A stretch of 19,124 bases of DNA from Candidatus Treponema faecavium (GCA_019113455.1 DXHG01000070.1:1-19124); one strand, 5' to 3'. Counted from the stretch's first letter, positions 6,193-13,630 are shown. Notes: generated by a model not told the origin, from the sequence alone. A program made the numbers and translations.

Positions 6193-6951
6193 TTATAAGC
6201 TGCGGATCAGCTCGCACGAAAAAGATGCGTGCGCATACGCGCATTTCAGCGTGTACCGCACGGGAAGAAACTCGTGGCGCGGGACAGCAAGTACAACAGG
6301 TTCCCGTTCGCTGCACAGAAAATCATTATATTTCCGCAGTACCGGCTGCAAAATGCCCGGCACGAGACCGGCGTCAAACAGCGCGCGATAGGCGCCGCCT
6401 GCCTCGTCAGCGGTGTCCGCCGCCGACACGCCGCTTATCCACACTGCGGGAACAGGCAGCAGCAGTTCCTGCGGGATACGCACCGTGTCAACCGCAATTA
6501 CGCGGGTGTCTCCCGCTGCCGGATAGGGAACATCGGTTATCACGACAGCCGCGTCTTCAACGTCAACGCGGAATTCCGTATCGGGCGCGTAAAACGTTTT
6601 GTACAGAAACACGGAAACAATCATCGCGTAGCTGATATAACAGATGAGTGCGGCGGGCAGAAACACCCGATACCAGACGCCGGCGCAGATACCGATGATA
6701 ATAAAAAACAGACAGTACAAACCGTACGGCAGCGAAGAAAAAGCGCTGTGCAGCCTGTCGGAAGAAAATATAAGTGAATACACAATGCCGGCAGCCGCGG
6801 CGCTCAGCAATAGGCAGCCGGCAGAAAACCGTTTTTCGGAAACATGCCGGCCAAGCTGTCTGCCGCCGGCATATATACCTATACACGCGAGCCCTGCACC
6901 AAAGCACAGGCACGCAATTACCAGAATACCGTTTGACACGGAATGCAGCAT
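6193..6951 (-). CDS. Hypothetical four-helix membrane protein
   Basis: A 252-residue protein I do not recognise. Hydrophobic segments at about 8-28, 42-62, 74-94 and 96-120 predict four membrane helices, followed by a soluble C-terminal half of about 130 residues (VDVEDAAVVITDVPYP onward) with no motif I can assign. With an even number of helices, both ends should lie on the same side of the membrane. It starts 6 nt after the stop of the cytidylate-kinase-like gene with only a weak GCGG before the ATG. It is therefore probably co-transcribed and translated by coupling. Codon use and composition match the neighbours. A strong hairpin follows the stop codon. Confidence 0.7.
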   Translation of the reverse strand: MLHSVSNGILVIACLCFGAGLACIGIYAGGRQLGRHVSEKRFSAGCLLLSAAAAGIVYSLIFSSDRLHSAFSSLPYGLYCLFFIIIGICAGVWYRVFLPAALICYISYAMIVSVFLYKTFYAPDTEFRVDVEDAAVVITDVPYPAAGDTRVIAVDTVRIPQELLLPVPAVWISGVSAADTADEAGGAYRALFDAGLVPGILQPVLRKYNDFLCSEREPVVLAVPRHEFLPVRYTLKCAYAHASFSCELIRSL

Positions 6952-6957
6952 CCGCAG

Positions 6958-7779
6958 TTACGGATACGACTTAAAATCCTGCACAACACTGATTGCAGAT
7001 TCAACCGTATATTCAGGCATCAAGGCAGATGCAACGGCTACCGCCTTTTCCGCGAGCGCGGACGAGTCGGCTACGCCCTGCAGCGTTATTGTTTTGTCAA
7101 AAATAACTGCCCGCAAAAAGTTGATATTGAGCTTATGCTCAAAAATCAGACTGTTTACGAGGTGCTGAGCGGCAAGCAGTTCGTCTATTTTCTTTTTGCC
7201 CGCGGCTTCTTTATCAGGCGTGATAAAATGCGCGCAGAAATCGGCAATAGTCTGCGCGGCGGCATCTGCGTTTAAAAGACTTGAATTGATAACCAGATGG
7301 AAATGCGTCGGATCCTCGTTTTCCAGGTTGAAAAAGCTCTTGTGGAATCCTAAGCGGTTCGCGTCGCTTTCTTCTATGCGCTGCCTCGCTTTCTTTTCAT
7401 CCCACGAAAACTCTGCCATAAGCCGCGACATGCGCACCTTATCCTTTGACACAATCCGCAGCGCGACAAGGTTAGGCACATCTTCAAGAATAATAAACGC
7501 TCCGCGCCCGATAAGGATGCAGTCGCCTTCAGCCGCAGACTCAAGAATCGCTGTCTGCAAATAGTCCAAGTACTCGTCCCGGTCTTTTGCCAGAGACGCG
7601 AAAAACCCGGGTTTTACTTCATCATACTTCTTGAGTTTTTCGGCAGGAAACCCTAACGCGATAATGTGCTGTTCGATAGCCTTGCGGTCTATAAACTTAT
7701 AGCCCATCAGTTTTGCAGCTGCGGCAGCTATTTCGTCGCCTAACGCGGCCACCTGCCGTGATATAGTGATAACAGCCAT
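6958..7779 (-). CDS. Cytidylate-kinase-like protein with C-terminal BON-like domain
   Basis: A 273-residue two-part protein. Residues 1-190 resemble the cytidylate-kinase-like family (AVITISRQ start, YKFIDRKAIEQ, ILIGRGAFIILED, RIEESDANRLGFHKSFF). The family usually has a glycine-rich nucleotide loop after SRQ (GSGGREIA-like); here it reads VAALGDEIA, so ATP binding may be altered or lost. Residues about 203-273 look like a BON domain (LNINFLRAVIFDKTITLQGVAD), a small alpha/beta fold often found on envelope and ligand-binding proteins. The ATG at 7779 follows a good GGGAGG site (about 7791-7786). It is first in a two-gene unit with the membrane protein and diverges from the NUDIX gene. True CMP kinase activity should not be assumed. 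Confidence 0.8.
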   Translation of the reverse strand: MAVITISRQVAALGDEIAAAAAKLMGYKFIDRKAIEQHIIALGFPAEKLKKYDEVKPGFFASLAKDRDEYLDYLQTAILESAAEGDCILIGRGAFIILEDVPNLVALRIVSKDKVRMSRLMAEFSWDEKKARQRIEESDANRLGFHKSFFNLENEDPTHFHLVINSSLLNADAAAQTIADFCAHFITPDKEAAGKKKIDELLAAQHLVNSLIFEHKLNINFLRAVIFDKTITLQGVADSSALAEKAVAVASALMPEYTVESAISVVQDFKSYP

Positions 7780-7913
7780 ACGAACCTCCCTGTCGGCATT
7801 AAAATAGAAATTTTACCTGATACAGCTTGATTTTTTATCAGAACTGTATAACAATCTTGCTGATTATTAGCATAAATCCATTCATCTGTCTTGTCAAAGG
7901 AAATTATACAATT

Positions 7914-8498
7914 ATGGGCAAAATAACCGATGAAACGCTTTGCTGGAACGAAACAGGCCGTACGGAGCTTTTGCGCACGCGCGTGCTCACCGTTACTGAA
8001 CGCAGCAGCACCGCGCCTGACGGCCAGCATGGGTCGTTTGTGGTGCTTGAGGCGCCGGACTGGGTAATCACGATTCCCGTACTTGAAGCGAACGCTGACA
8101 CAAATGAACCGGCGCGGTTTATTATCGTGCGCCAGTGGCGGCACGGCCTTAAAGCGGTAACGATGGAATTTCCCGGCGGCGTCATCGACAAAGGCGAAAC
8201 GCCTGAACACGCCGCGCGACGGGAATTAAAAGAAGAAACCGGATACGAGACGGAAAACCTGCGCTATCTCGGCAGTTTCAGCCCTAATCCGGCAATTATG
8301 AGCAACAAAGTACACTGCTTTGCCGCAGAAAAACTGCACCGCACCGGCGCGCAGCACCTTGACTCAGACGAATATGTGTCGTACTGCACGATTGCGCAGA
8401 CAGACGTGTTCAAAAAAACAGGGCTCCCCGAATACCCGCACGCGCTGATGGCGGCGGCGCTCGAGCTCTACCGCCAGCAGTGCATGCAGCGCGGCTAG
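7914..8498 (+). CDS. NUDIX hydrolase, probable ADP-ribose pyrophosphatase type
   Basis: A 194-residue NUDIX hydrolase. The full Nudix box G-x5-E-x7-REU-x-EE-x-GU is present as GGVIDKGETPEHAARRELKEETGY-type sequence; its glutamates bind Mg and cleave a nucleoside diphosphate linked to another group. The surrounding FIIVRQWRHGLKAVTMEFPGG block is typical of ADP-ribose or nucleoside-diphosphate-sugar pyrophosphatases, so cleavage of ADP-ribose or a similar sugar nucleotide is the best guess. The frame opens at 7827, but the ATG at 7914 is preferred; AAAGGA lies 12 nt upstream, which is rather far. A weak promoter TTGATT-17-AACAAT (7827-7855) is possible. It converges on the LysM gene, with 37 bp between stops and no clear terminator. 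Confidence 0.88.
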   Translation: MGKITDETLCWNETGRTELLRTRVLTVTERSSTAPDGQHGSFVVLEAPDWVITIPVLEANADTNEPARFIIVRQWRHGLKAVTMEFPGGVIDKGETPEHAARRELKEETGYETENLRYLGSFSPNPAIMSNKVHCFAAEKLHRTGAQHLDSDEYVSYCTIAQTDVFKKTGLPEYPHALMAAALELYRQQCMQRG

Positions 8499-8535
8499 GC
8501 CGGCTGCACAAGCGCCGCAACCGCACACAGACGAA

Positions 8536-9267
8536 TCAGCGCTGAATCGAGGCGTATTCTTTCGCAGGGTCAAAGGTGCCTTCCCGCTTTTCATCTCCAA
8601 GCGGCGGTATCTCAAGCACCATATCCTGTACAATGAGATCAGGATTATCGGGATCAGGGAATGTGTCTTTATTTGCCTCATAGAGTTTTTCCCAGTCCCA
8701 CGGATTCGCGTACACATACGGCCTGCCGGCAATATTCCACAAGCAGTCCCGCTCAGACAGCCACGTGCGCACCACATAGTAGCGAGGGAACACGACATCG
8801 TCTCCTTCGGCAATCACCGCTTCTTTGGGATTCTCATCCAGATTCAGCTGCCGGAGCATCTCCTGCGCCTCTTTTGCCTTTTGCGAAGACTCAACATAGC
8901 TTTCCTGCGCGTACAGCACCTTTGCCTCATCAACCGCGGCAAGACCCGCCGAGAATATTTCAGGCTGCGATTCATCGGCCTGCACCGCGCGGGCGCGCGC
9001 AATCAGGTTCATTGCGGTTCGTATCTGCTTGTCAGCGTCGGCGCGTTCAAGCATTTTCTGGATATAGGCGCGCGAAAGCTCGGCGTATTCTTCCGCCTTC
9101 TTTGTATACTCAATCGCCTCTGCATACAGCCCGCTGTCAAATGCTTCTTCCGCCTTTTCCGTATAGATGCGGGATAAAAGCTGAAACCGGTTGCTTGAAA
9201 AACCGTCTGCAAAAAGGCCCGCGGCTGTCAGCACGCACACGCATAACACAGCACTTACATATTTCAT
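8536..9267 (-). CDS. Secreted LysM-domain protein with helical repeats
   Basis: A 243-residue envelope protein. Residues 1-20 form a Sec signal peptide (hydrophobic core VLCVCVLTAAGLFA, likely cleaved after A20). Residues about 25-145 are alanine/glutamate-rich helices that look like TPR-type pairs (EKAEEAFDSGLYAEAIEYTKKAEEY and similar). The C-terminal part from about 165 is a LysM module (YYVVRTWLSERDCLWNIA ... WEKLYEANKD ... DLIVQDMVLEIPP) expected to bind peptidoglycan. It is translationally coupled to the upstream lipoprotein gene: its ATG overlaps that gene's TGA in an ATGA, and it has its own AGGAGG. Together they may form a periplasmic structure anchored to both lipid and cell wall; this is inference. 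Confidence 0.85.
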   Translation of the reverse strand: MKYVSAVLCVCVLTAAGLFADGFSSNRFQLLSRIYTEKAEEAFDSGLYAEAIEYTKKAEEYAELSRAYIQKMLERADADKQIRTAMNLIARARAVQADESQPEIFSAGLAAVDEAKVLYAQESYVESSQKAKEAQEMLRQLNLDENPKEAVIAEGDDVVFPRYYVVRTWLSERDCLWNIAGRPYVYANPWDWEKLYEANKDTFPDPDNPDLIVQDMVLEIPPLGDEKREGTFDPAKEYASIQR

Positions 9268-10205
9268 TGCGCGGCCTCCTGTTCAAGTTCGGTGCGGTCT
9301 GCAATATCTTCTTCCGGTATCGGAGTAATCAGATCCGCTTCTGCGGCAAACCGGTCTACCTCGTCCGCCTTCTGCTTTGCCTGCTCAATGGCGGCTGCTG
9401 CGGCGGCTCGCATCTGGGCGACGCGTTCGTATACGGCGGAGAAGCTCTCATACGCGCGCTCATATCCTGCATACGCATCGTCAATCAGACGCGCCTGTGC
9501 GTCATCGTCCGCCTGTTCAAGAAGCGCCTGCGCCTGCGCGTAGTTATCGCTGTCAGCAGCGGACGCTTTAATATCATCAGCTTCCTGTTTTTTGGCGAGC
9601 ACTTTATCGCGTATGCCGCGTAAGTATTTTTCGTACGCGCCAAGAAGCAGCGTGCTGTACGCGTCATACGCCGCCTGCGCCTGTGTCAAAAGCTCGGCTC
9701 CCGGCGCCTGTGCGTCATACAGACTGTCAAGGCCGGTAAGCGCCTGCTCGGCTGCGGCAAGCGCTTCCGCATCAATATCGGGGAACTGCCGCTGTTCAAT
9801 CTCCTGCCTTGCCTGCCGCGCTTTTGCCGCAAGCTCAAGAGAGCGGTACACGTTGGCCAGATCCTGTATCTCGGCGCTGCGGTCCTGCGTTTCCCAGTTT
9901 TCCTGCAGCGCCGCGCGGCGCGAATCGGCCTGCGCAAATTCATCCGCATACAGCTCCTGCGCGCCTGCGTCAATGGCCGCCTGCCGGGCGGCTTCCAGCG
10001 CTTCAAATGCGGCGCGGTTCTTTTCAAGCGTGCCGTTTGCCGCACCTGTCTCCTGCTGCCCGATACCGGTATCTGCCGGTTCTGTCGTTTCCGGTACCGC
10101 CGGAACCGCCTCCGCCGGCGGCGCGCTCGCACAGCCGGCAAACACGAGCAGGACTCCCGCCGCACACAACGCGGGAATCATGCACTGCCCTTTTGCTTTG
10201 CTCAT
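9264..10205 (-). CDS. Putative lipoprotein with long coiled-coil/helical region
   Basis: A 313-residue lipoprotein. A lipid-anchoring signal peptide ends at LVFAGC, making C25 the acylated residue; phenylalanine at -3 fits the relaxed lipoboxes of spirochetes. A short Pro/Ala/Glu-rich linker (about 26-65) leads to long Ala/Glu/Gln-rich helices (70-300) with repeated FEALEAARQAAIDAGAQELY-like units, probably a helical bundle or coiled coil. No enzymatic motif is seen. Two ATGs are adjacent (10208 and 10205). AGGAGG at 10218-10213 lies 4 nt from the first and 7 nt from the second, so I chose the second. It is the first gene of an operon with the LysM protein. Function unknown, likely structural or peptidoglycan-associated. 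Confidence 0.8.
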   Translation of the reverse strand: MSKAKGQCMIPALCAAGVLLVFAGCASAPPAEAVPAVPETTEPADTGIGQQETGAANGTLEKNRAAFEALEAARQAAIDAGAQELYADEFAQADSRRAALQENWETQDRSAEIQDLANVYRSLELAAKARQARQEIEQRQFPDIDAEALAAAEQALTGLDSLYDAQAPGAELLTQAQAAYDAYSTLLLGAYEKYLRGIRDKVLAKKQEADDIKASAADSDNYAQAQALLEQADDDAQARLIDDAYAGYERAYESFSAVYERVAQMRAAAAAAIEQAKQKADEVDRFAAEADLITPIPEEDIADRTELEQEAAQ

Positions 10206-10247
10206 CATGTAGCCTCCTAAGATATTTATTGCAAATTGCCCATCACT

Positions 10248-10275
10248 TTATTATCGCAGCTATGACACACGTCAA
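10248..10275 (-). promoter_or_regulatory. Promoter of the lipoprotein-LysM operon
   Basis: On the minus strand TTGACG (10275-10270), 16-bp spacer and TAATAA (10253-10248); an overlapping GATAAT (10255-10250) is a better hexamer but too close to the -35. The leader of about 35 nt carries a strong AGGAGG. Confidence 0.5.
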
Positions 10276-10282
10276 TAATTTT

Positions 10283-10311
10283 TTTACTTTCCTTTTATTT
10301 CATGCTATACT
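10283..10311 (+). promoter_or_regulatory. Promoter of the PC4-like gene
   Basis: TTTACT (10283-10288), 17-bp spacer and TATACT (10306-10311). The leader of about 35 nt contains GGAGG (10344-10348) ahead of the ATG at 10353. It is back to back with the lipoprotein promoter. Confidence 0.6.
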
Positions 10312-10352
10312 ACATGCAACACCCGAAAAGCCGGAATGTAACGGAGGAACGA

Positions 10353-10586
10353 ATGGCGGAAGATTTTTCTTTCGAGATCGTACAGCAGCTTGGAACGATT
10401 TCATCAAGTAAAAGCGGCTGGACAACGGAGCTGAACCTTGTGTCATGGGGCGGGCGCCCCGCAAAATACGATGTGCGCAGCTGGTCGCCGGATCACAAAA
10501 AAATGGGCAAAGGCATTACGCTTACAAAGGAAGAATTAGCGGCACTCGCAGAACTCACGGAAAAAACGCTGCAAAATACGGACTAA
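10353..10586 (+). CDS. PC4/YdbC-family single-stranded-DNA-binding protein
   Basis: A 77-residue protein of the transcriptional coactivator p15 (PC4) family, represented in bacteria by YdbC. It contains the compact beta-sheet core (ELNLVSWGGRPAKYDVRSWSPDHKKMGKGITLTKEEL) with the family's KYDVR-W and KGITLT signatures, and ends in a short helix. Such proteins bind single-stranded DNA as dimers and are thought to act in transcription or DNA repair. The frame is open from 10302, but the ATG at 10353 has GGAGG 4 nt upstream and starts at the family N-terminus. It converges on holA with only five bases between the stops, so the two transcripts must overlap at their 3' ends. Confidence 0.88.
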   Translation: MAEDFSFEIVQQLGTISSSKSGWTTELNLVSWGGRPAKYDVRSWSPDHKKMGKGITLTKEELAALAELTEKTLQNTD

Positions 10587-10591
10587 GGCAG

Positions 10592-11632
10592 TTACGGCCA
10601 ATCGTACGAAACAGACTCAAGCATGGCGCCGCGTTTGAGAACAATCGAATACAAAAGCAATTCAAGCAGCGTTGTCTCCGCCGCTTGTCCCAGCGTCCTC
10701 ATTGCCATATCGGTTCGCGCGATGAGCGCAAGTATGGCTTCAGTCTGAGCGGCAGACCACATGCGCGCCGCCGCCGTGTACTGGGTGCGCGCTTTCTTTG
10801 AACTGAAGCCCGCTTTTTTTAAGTCAAACTCGGAAACGCCGCGCTGGCCCGCGTACAGGGAATGCCACTGCCTGAGTTTTCTGAAACAGAACGTAAGACC
10901 GGCAAGCAGCTGGATTGATGAAGAATCTTTTGAAAGCCGTATCTTATGCAGAATGTCAAGCGATGTCTCAAGTCTGTGCCGGGAGTTGTCTGCCGTACAG
11001 CTCAGCGCGTCAAACAGCGTAAACGGCGATTCTTCCCGATTATGCGCAATAAACTGCTCGACAGCGGCGGCAGTAACGCGGCTGCCGCGCTCAAGACACA
11101 GCATAAAGCGCGAACACTCCGTGCGAAGCGCATCCGTGTTGTTTTCTACTAATTCAAGGATTGTCTGAACCGCTTCCGGTTCTATGCTGAACCCCGCACG
11201 CTGAAAAAACGACACAAGCCACTGCTCTTTCCGGTTTTCAAACAGCTCCCAAAATATTTTCCGGTTGTTCTTGGGAACAGCAGCTTCAAGTTTTTTATCA
11301 ACGCTGACTGAATCCGATACCAGCACCAGGACTGAAGCTGCTGCGACGCCCTTTGTATCTTCCGCACCGGCAGAAAGCGCCGCTATCCGCGCAATATCAT
11401 CTTTTTTTTTAATCAATTCGGCATTTTTCAGCACGATAAAACGCGCCGCGGCAAACAGCGATTCATTGCACAAAAGACCCACAACATCGGATACTGACGT
11501 CTCATGCGCATAAAACGTGTATTCATCAAGCGTTTGCAGCGTGCGGCGCGCCTGCTGCCTGAGGCTCTCTACTGCACTATTTCGTTCGCCTATCTCCGGT
11601 CCGGCGAACAGATACACGTGAGCAAATGCCAT
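10592..11632 (-). CDS. holA: DNA polymerase III, delta subunit
   Basis: A 346-residue protein matching the clamp-loader delta subunit in length and layout, which opens the beta sliding clamp during DNA replication. It starts with the VYLFAGPEIGERNSAVESL segment, continues through an AAA+-like domain without a functional P-loop (as is normal for delta), a middle segment with KNAELIKKKDD and DSVSVDKKLEAAVPKNNRKIFWELFE, and the helical C-terminal collar (LSKDSSSIQLLAGLTFCFRKLRQ ... TTLLELLLYSIVLK). The start ATG (11632-11630) shares one base with the lexA stop in TGATG, so it is translated by re-initiation after lexA. Delta proteins are divergent, and the call rests on overall pattern. Confidence 0.85.
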   Translation of the reverse strand: MAFAHVYLFAGPEIGERNSAVESLRQQARRTLQTLDEYTFYAHETSVSDVVGLLCNESLFAAARFIVLKNAELIKKKDDIARIAALSAGAEDTKGVAAASVLVLVSDSVSVDKKLEAAVPKNNRKIFWELFENRKEQWLVSFFQRAGFSIEPEAVQTILELVENNTDALRTECSRFMLCLERGSRVTAAAVEQFIAHNREESPFTLFDALSCTADNSRHRLETSLDILHKIRLSKDSSSIQLLAGLTFCFRKLRQWHSLYAGQRGVSEFDLKKAGFSSKKARTQYTAAARMWSAAQTEAILALIARTDMAMRTLGQAAETTLLELLLYSIVLKRGAMLESVSYDWP

Positions 11633-12246
11633 CAGTATCTCCGAAAAACGCAGGACAGCACACCGACAATGCGTACATCCTGACAGTATATTACATTAAA
11701 CTCAGGGTTTTCAGGCTGCAGCCTGATGCGCGACTTTTCTTTAAAAAAACGCTTGAGCGTTATCGCGTCATCAAGCACTGCGACCACTATCTGACCGTTC
11801 CGCGCAGTCTGCGCCTGCTCAATAACCGCCGTATCGCCGTCAAGGATACCGGCGTTTATCATGCTGCTGCCGCGCACGGTAAGAGCGAAATACGATTTGC
11901 CGTCTTTTATATACGAATCAGGAAGACTGATATATCCGCTGCAGTTTTCCTCACACAAAAGCGGTCTGCCCGCCGCAACTGTACCAAGCAGCGGAATCTG
12001 GCGAACCGCAGGAACGGCAAAACCCGCTCCGGAGGCAGAAGAAAGCACGCGGAGAGACCGCGAGCGCTTGTCGGAATCCGCAAGAAATCCTTTTTTTCTC
12101 AGCGCCTCCAGATGCAGCTGCACAGCGCGCGGCGACACTTGAAAATGAGCCGCTATTTCACGCACCGTCGGCGGACAGGCGTATTCTTCTATGCAGGTGC
12201 AAATAAACTTGAGCACCTGTCCCTGTTTTTCTGTCAACTCTTTCAT
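11632..12246 (-). CDS. lexA: SOS-response repressor LexA
   Basis: A 204-residue repressor-protease. The N-terminal winged helix-turn-helix (TVREIAAHFQVSPRAVQLHLEAL, 27-49) binds operators. The self-cleavage site is Ala92-Gly93 in TVAAGRP. The serine-lysine dyad is S128 (GSSM) and K165 (ITLKRF). RecA filaments on damaged DNA trigger cleavage and derepression. The family more often has GDSM around the serine; the S at the middle position is a mild variant. No ribosome-binding site is obvious before the ATG at 12246. An inverted repeat CGGAA-N8-TTCCG (12252-12269) immediately upstream is a candidate autoregulatory operator. It is followed by the overlapping holA gene. Confidence 0.95.
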   Translation of the reverse strand: MKELTEKQGQVLKFICTCIEEYACPPTVREIAAHFQVSPRAVQLHLEALRKKGFLADSDKRSRSLRVLSSASGAGFAVPAVRQIPLLGTVAAGRPLLCEENCSGYISLPDSYIKDGKSYFALTVRGSSMINAGILDGDTAVIEQAQTARNGQIVVAVLDDAITLKRFFKEKSRIRLQPENPEFNVIYCQDVRIVGVLSCVFRRY

Positions 12247-12251
12247 ATCTG

Positions 12252-12269
12252 CGGAAAGTACCAGTTCCG
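12252..12269. promoter_or_regulatory. Candidate LexA operator or other regulator site
   Basis: Inverted repeat CGGAA (12252-12256) and TTCCG (12265-12269) separated by 8 bp, ending 6 bp before the lexA ATG. It loosely resembles GAAC-N-GTTC operators of other bacteria but matches none exactly. Placement favours autoregulation. Confidence 0.35.
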
Positions 12270-12310
12270 TATAAGCGAAAGCTATCCCCCTGTGCCCCCG
12301 CTTATAAGCG
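12270..12310. promoter_or_regulatory. 12-bp palindrome CGCTTATAAGCG plus a second half-match
   Basis: A perfect palindrome CGCTTATAAGCG lies at 12299-12310. An 8-bp copy, TATAAGCG, lies at 12270-12277, so CGCTTATA occurs twice on the minus strand 29 bp apart. The two copies can also pair as a hairpin. The second may overlap a -10 element (TTATAC) for lexA. It lies in the 83-bp gap between the ptsH stop and the lexA start. Confidence 0.4.
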
Positions 12311-12329
12311 CTGCCTGATGAAAAGCCGG

Positions 12330-12611
12330 TTACTCCTCTTCAAACTTATTTTCAAAAAGTGTCTGTATCGCTTCTACTGCCTCCTGTTCGTCATCTCCAT
12401 TGGCAATAACAAGCAGCAATGTTTTATACCCCGCGGCCATCGTAATAACGCCCATAATAGACTTTGCATTGATCTCGATTTCATCCGCTTGCCCGGCATT
12501 CATTTTAATCGAAATGTCGCTTTTAAACTTATTCGCAGTCTGCGCTATCAGCGCAGCCGGACGGGCGTGAATACCGGCCCGATTCATGACGGTTACCTGT
12601 TTTTCAGTCAT
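12330..12611 (-). CDS. ptsH: Phosphocarrier protein HPr
   Basis: A 93-residue HPr. The PTS phosphorylation histidine is H15 in GIHARPAA and the regulatory serine is S51 in NAKSIMGVITM, a few residues later than the usual position 46. Both sites are intact. HPr normally passes phosphate from enzyme I to sugar-specific EII proteins, and its serine is phosphorylated by HprK. No enzyme I or EII is in this window, so a purely regulatory role is possible, as proposed for spirochetes with an incomplete PTS. The ATG at 12611 has AGGAGTG (about 12627-12620 region) and lies 23 bp after the hprK stop in the same direction, so the kinase and its substrate are one operon. Confidence 0.96.
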   Translation of the reverse strand: MTEKQVTVMNRAGIHARPAALIAQTANKFKSDISIKMNAGQADEIEINAKSIMGVITMAAGYKTLLLVIANGDDEQEAVEAIQTLFENKFEEE

Positions 12612-12634
12612 GAAATCACTCCTTTGCTGTTATG

Positions 12635-13624
12635 TTAGTATAAATCATCACTGCCGTAATAGGCAGTCTGAGCTGTTCCCGTTTCTATCCACTTAAGCAC
12701 ATTTCGATTAAAATCAAGCGCGGAATAATACCCCATGGATTTAAGCCGCTCGTTCATCGCCGCCGTCTCGATAATAATCGGCAGGTTCCGCCCCGGCCGC
12801 ACCGGTATCTCAAGTTCCGGTATTTTTACGCCGAGCAGCTCAGTCGTTTTTTGGTCTGTACCGAGGCGGTCATAGAGCTTGTTTGAATCCCATTCTTCAA
12901 GCCGCACGATAAGCTGCACCTGTTTCTGCTCGCGTATGGCACCAACGCCGTACAGCTGTGACACGTTGATAATGCCAAGACCGCGTATTTCCATGTGATG
13001 GCTCAGCATGGGATTGGCGCCCTGCCCGACAACCGTATTGCCGTTAACGCAGCGCAGTTCCACAATATCGTCGGCAACCAGCCGGTGCCCGCGCTCTATC
13101 AGTTCAAGCGCGGTTTCGCTTTTTCCCACGCCGGAATCACCCATAAGGATGATTCCCAGTCCATATACTTCCACAAGCACGCCGTGCACCGTCTTCCGCG
13201 GCGCAAATATATTTGAAAATACGCGCAAGAGCCGCGTGGAAAAGTCAGTCGACTCCAGATCAGTCTGCAATATCGCGCACGACACTTCATCCGCGATATC
13301 AAGAAACTCGGCGGGCGGCTGCAAGTCGTGCGTTACCACGCAGCAGGGGATAGCATATGAAAACAATCGGCGCACGTTTTCCAGACGGTGCTCCGCTATA
13401 ATCCGTTTCAGATAGGCTATTTCGCCGCGCCCAAAGAGCTGCACGCGCTGGTATGCAAAAGACTCGTAAAATCCGGAAAGCGCGAGCCCCGGGCGGTTCA
13501 TGTCCGGTATCTCAATAGCACGGCTCAGGCCTTTACGGCCGCTTATGCAGCGCAGATTGAGCGCGTTGTGGCCTTTGAGATCAAGGTCAAGCAAATCAAG
13601 CACCGTAAATATCCGCTCCGCCAT
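12635..13624 (-). CDS. hprK: HPr kinase/phosphorylase
   Basis: A 329-residue bifunctional enzyme that phosphorylates HPr on its regulatory serine with ATP or PPi and removes the phosphate when Pi is high. After an N-terminal domain (1-130) come the catalytic histidine H147 in KTVHGVL, Walker A GDSGVGKS (162-169), ADDIVELR (185-191) and the family signature MEIRGLGIINV (211-221). The C-terminal EIPVRPGRNLPIIIE helix region is also typical. The frame is open to 13732, but the ATG at 13624 begins at the family N-terminus. It has no Shine-Dalgarno sequence and follows a TATAGT box by 6 nt. It is first in an operon with ptsH. Confidence 0.96.
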   Translation of the reverse strand: MAERIFTVLDLLDLDLKGHNALNLRCISGRKGLSRAIEIPDMNRPGLALSGFYESFAYQRVQLFGRGEIAYLKRIIAEHRLENVRRLFSYAIPCCVVTHDLQPPAEFLDIADEVSCAILQTDLESTDFSTRLLRVFSNIFAPRKTVHGVLVEVYGLGIILMGDSGVGKSETALELIERGHRLVADDIVELRCVNGNTVVGQGANPMLSHHMEIRGLGIINVSQLYGVGAIREQKQVQLIVRLEEWDSNKLYDRLGTDQKTTELLGVKIPELEIPVRPGRNLPIIIETAAMNERLKSMGYYSALDFNRNVLKWIETGTAQTAYYGSDDLY

Positions 13625-13630
13625 GTATTG

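Noticed and set aside
6081..6635. 184-codon Arg-rich plus-strand frame opposite the membrane protein gene
   Set aside because: Antisense frame with extreme Arg/Ala/Gln content; the opposite strand has credible membrane helices and operon context.
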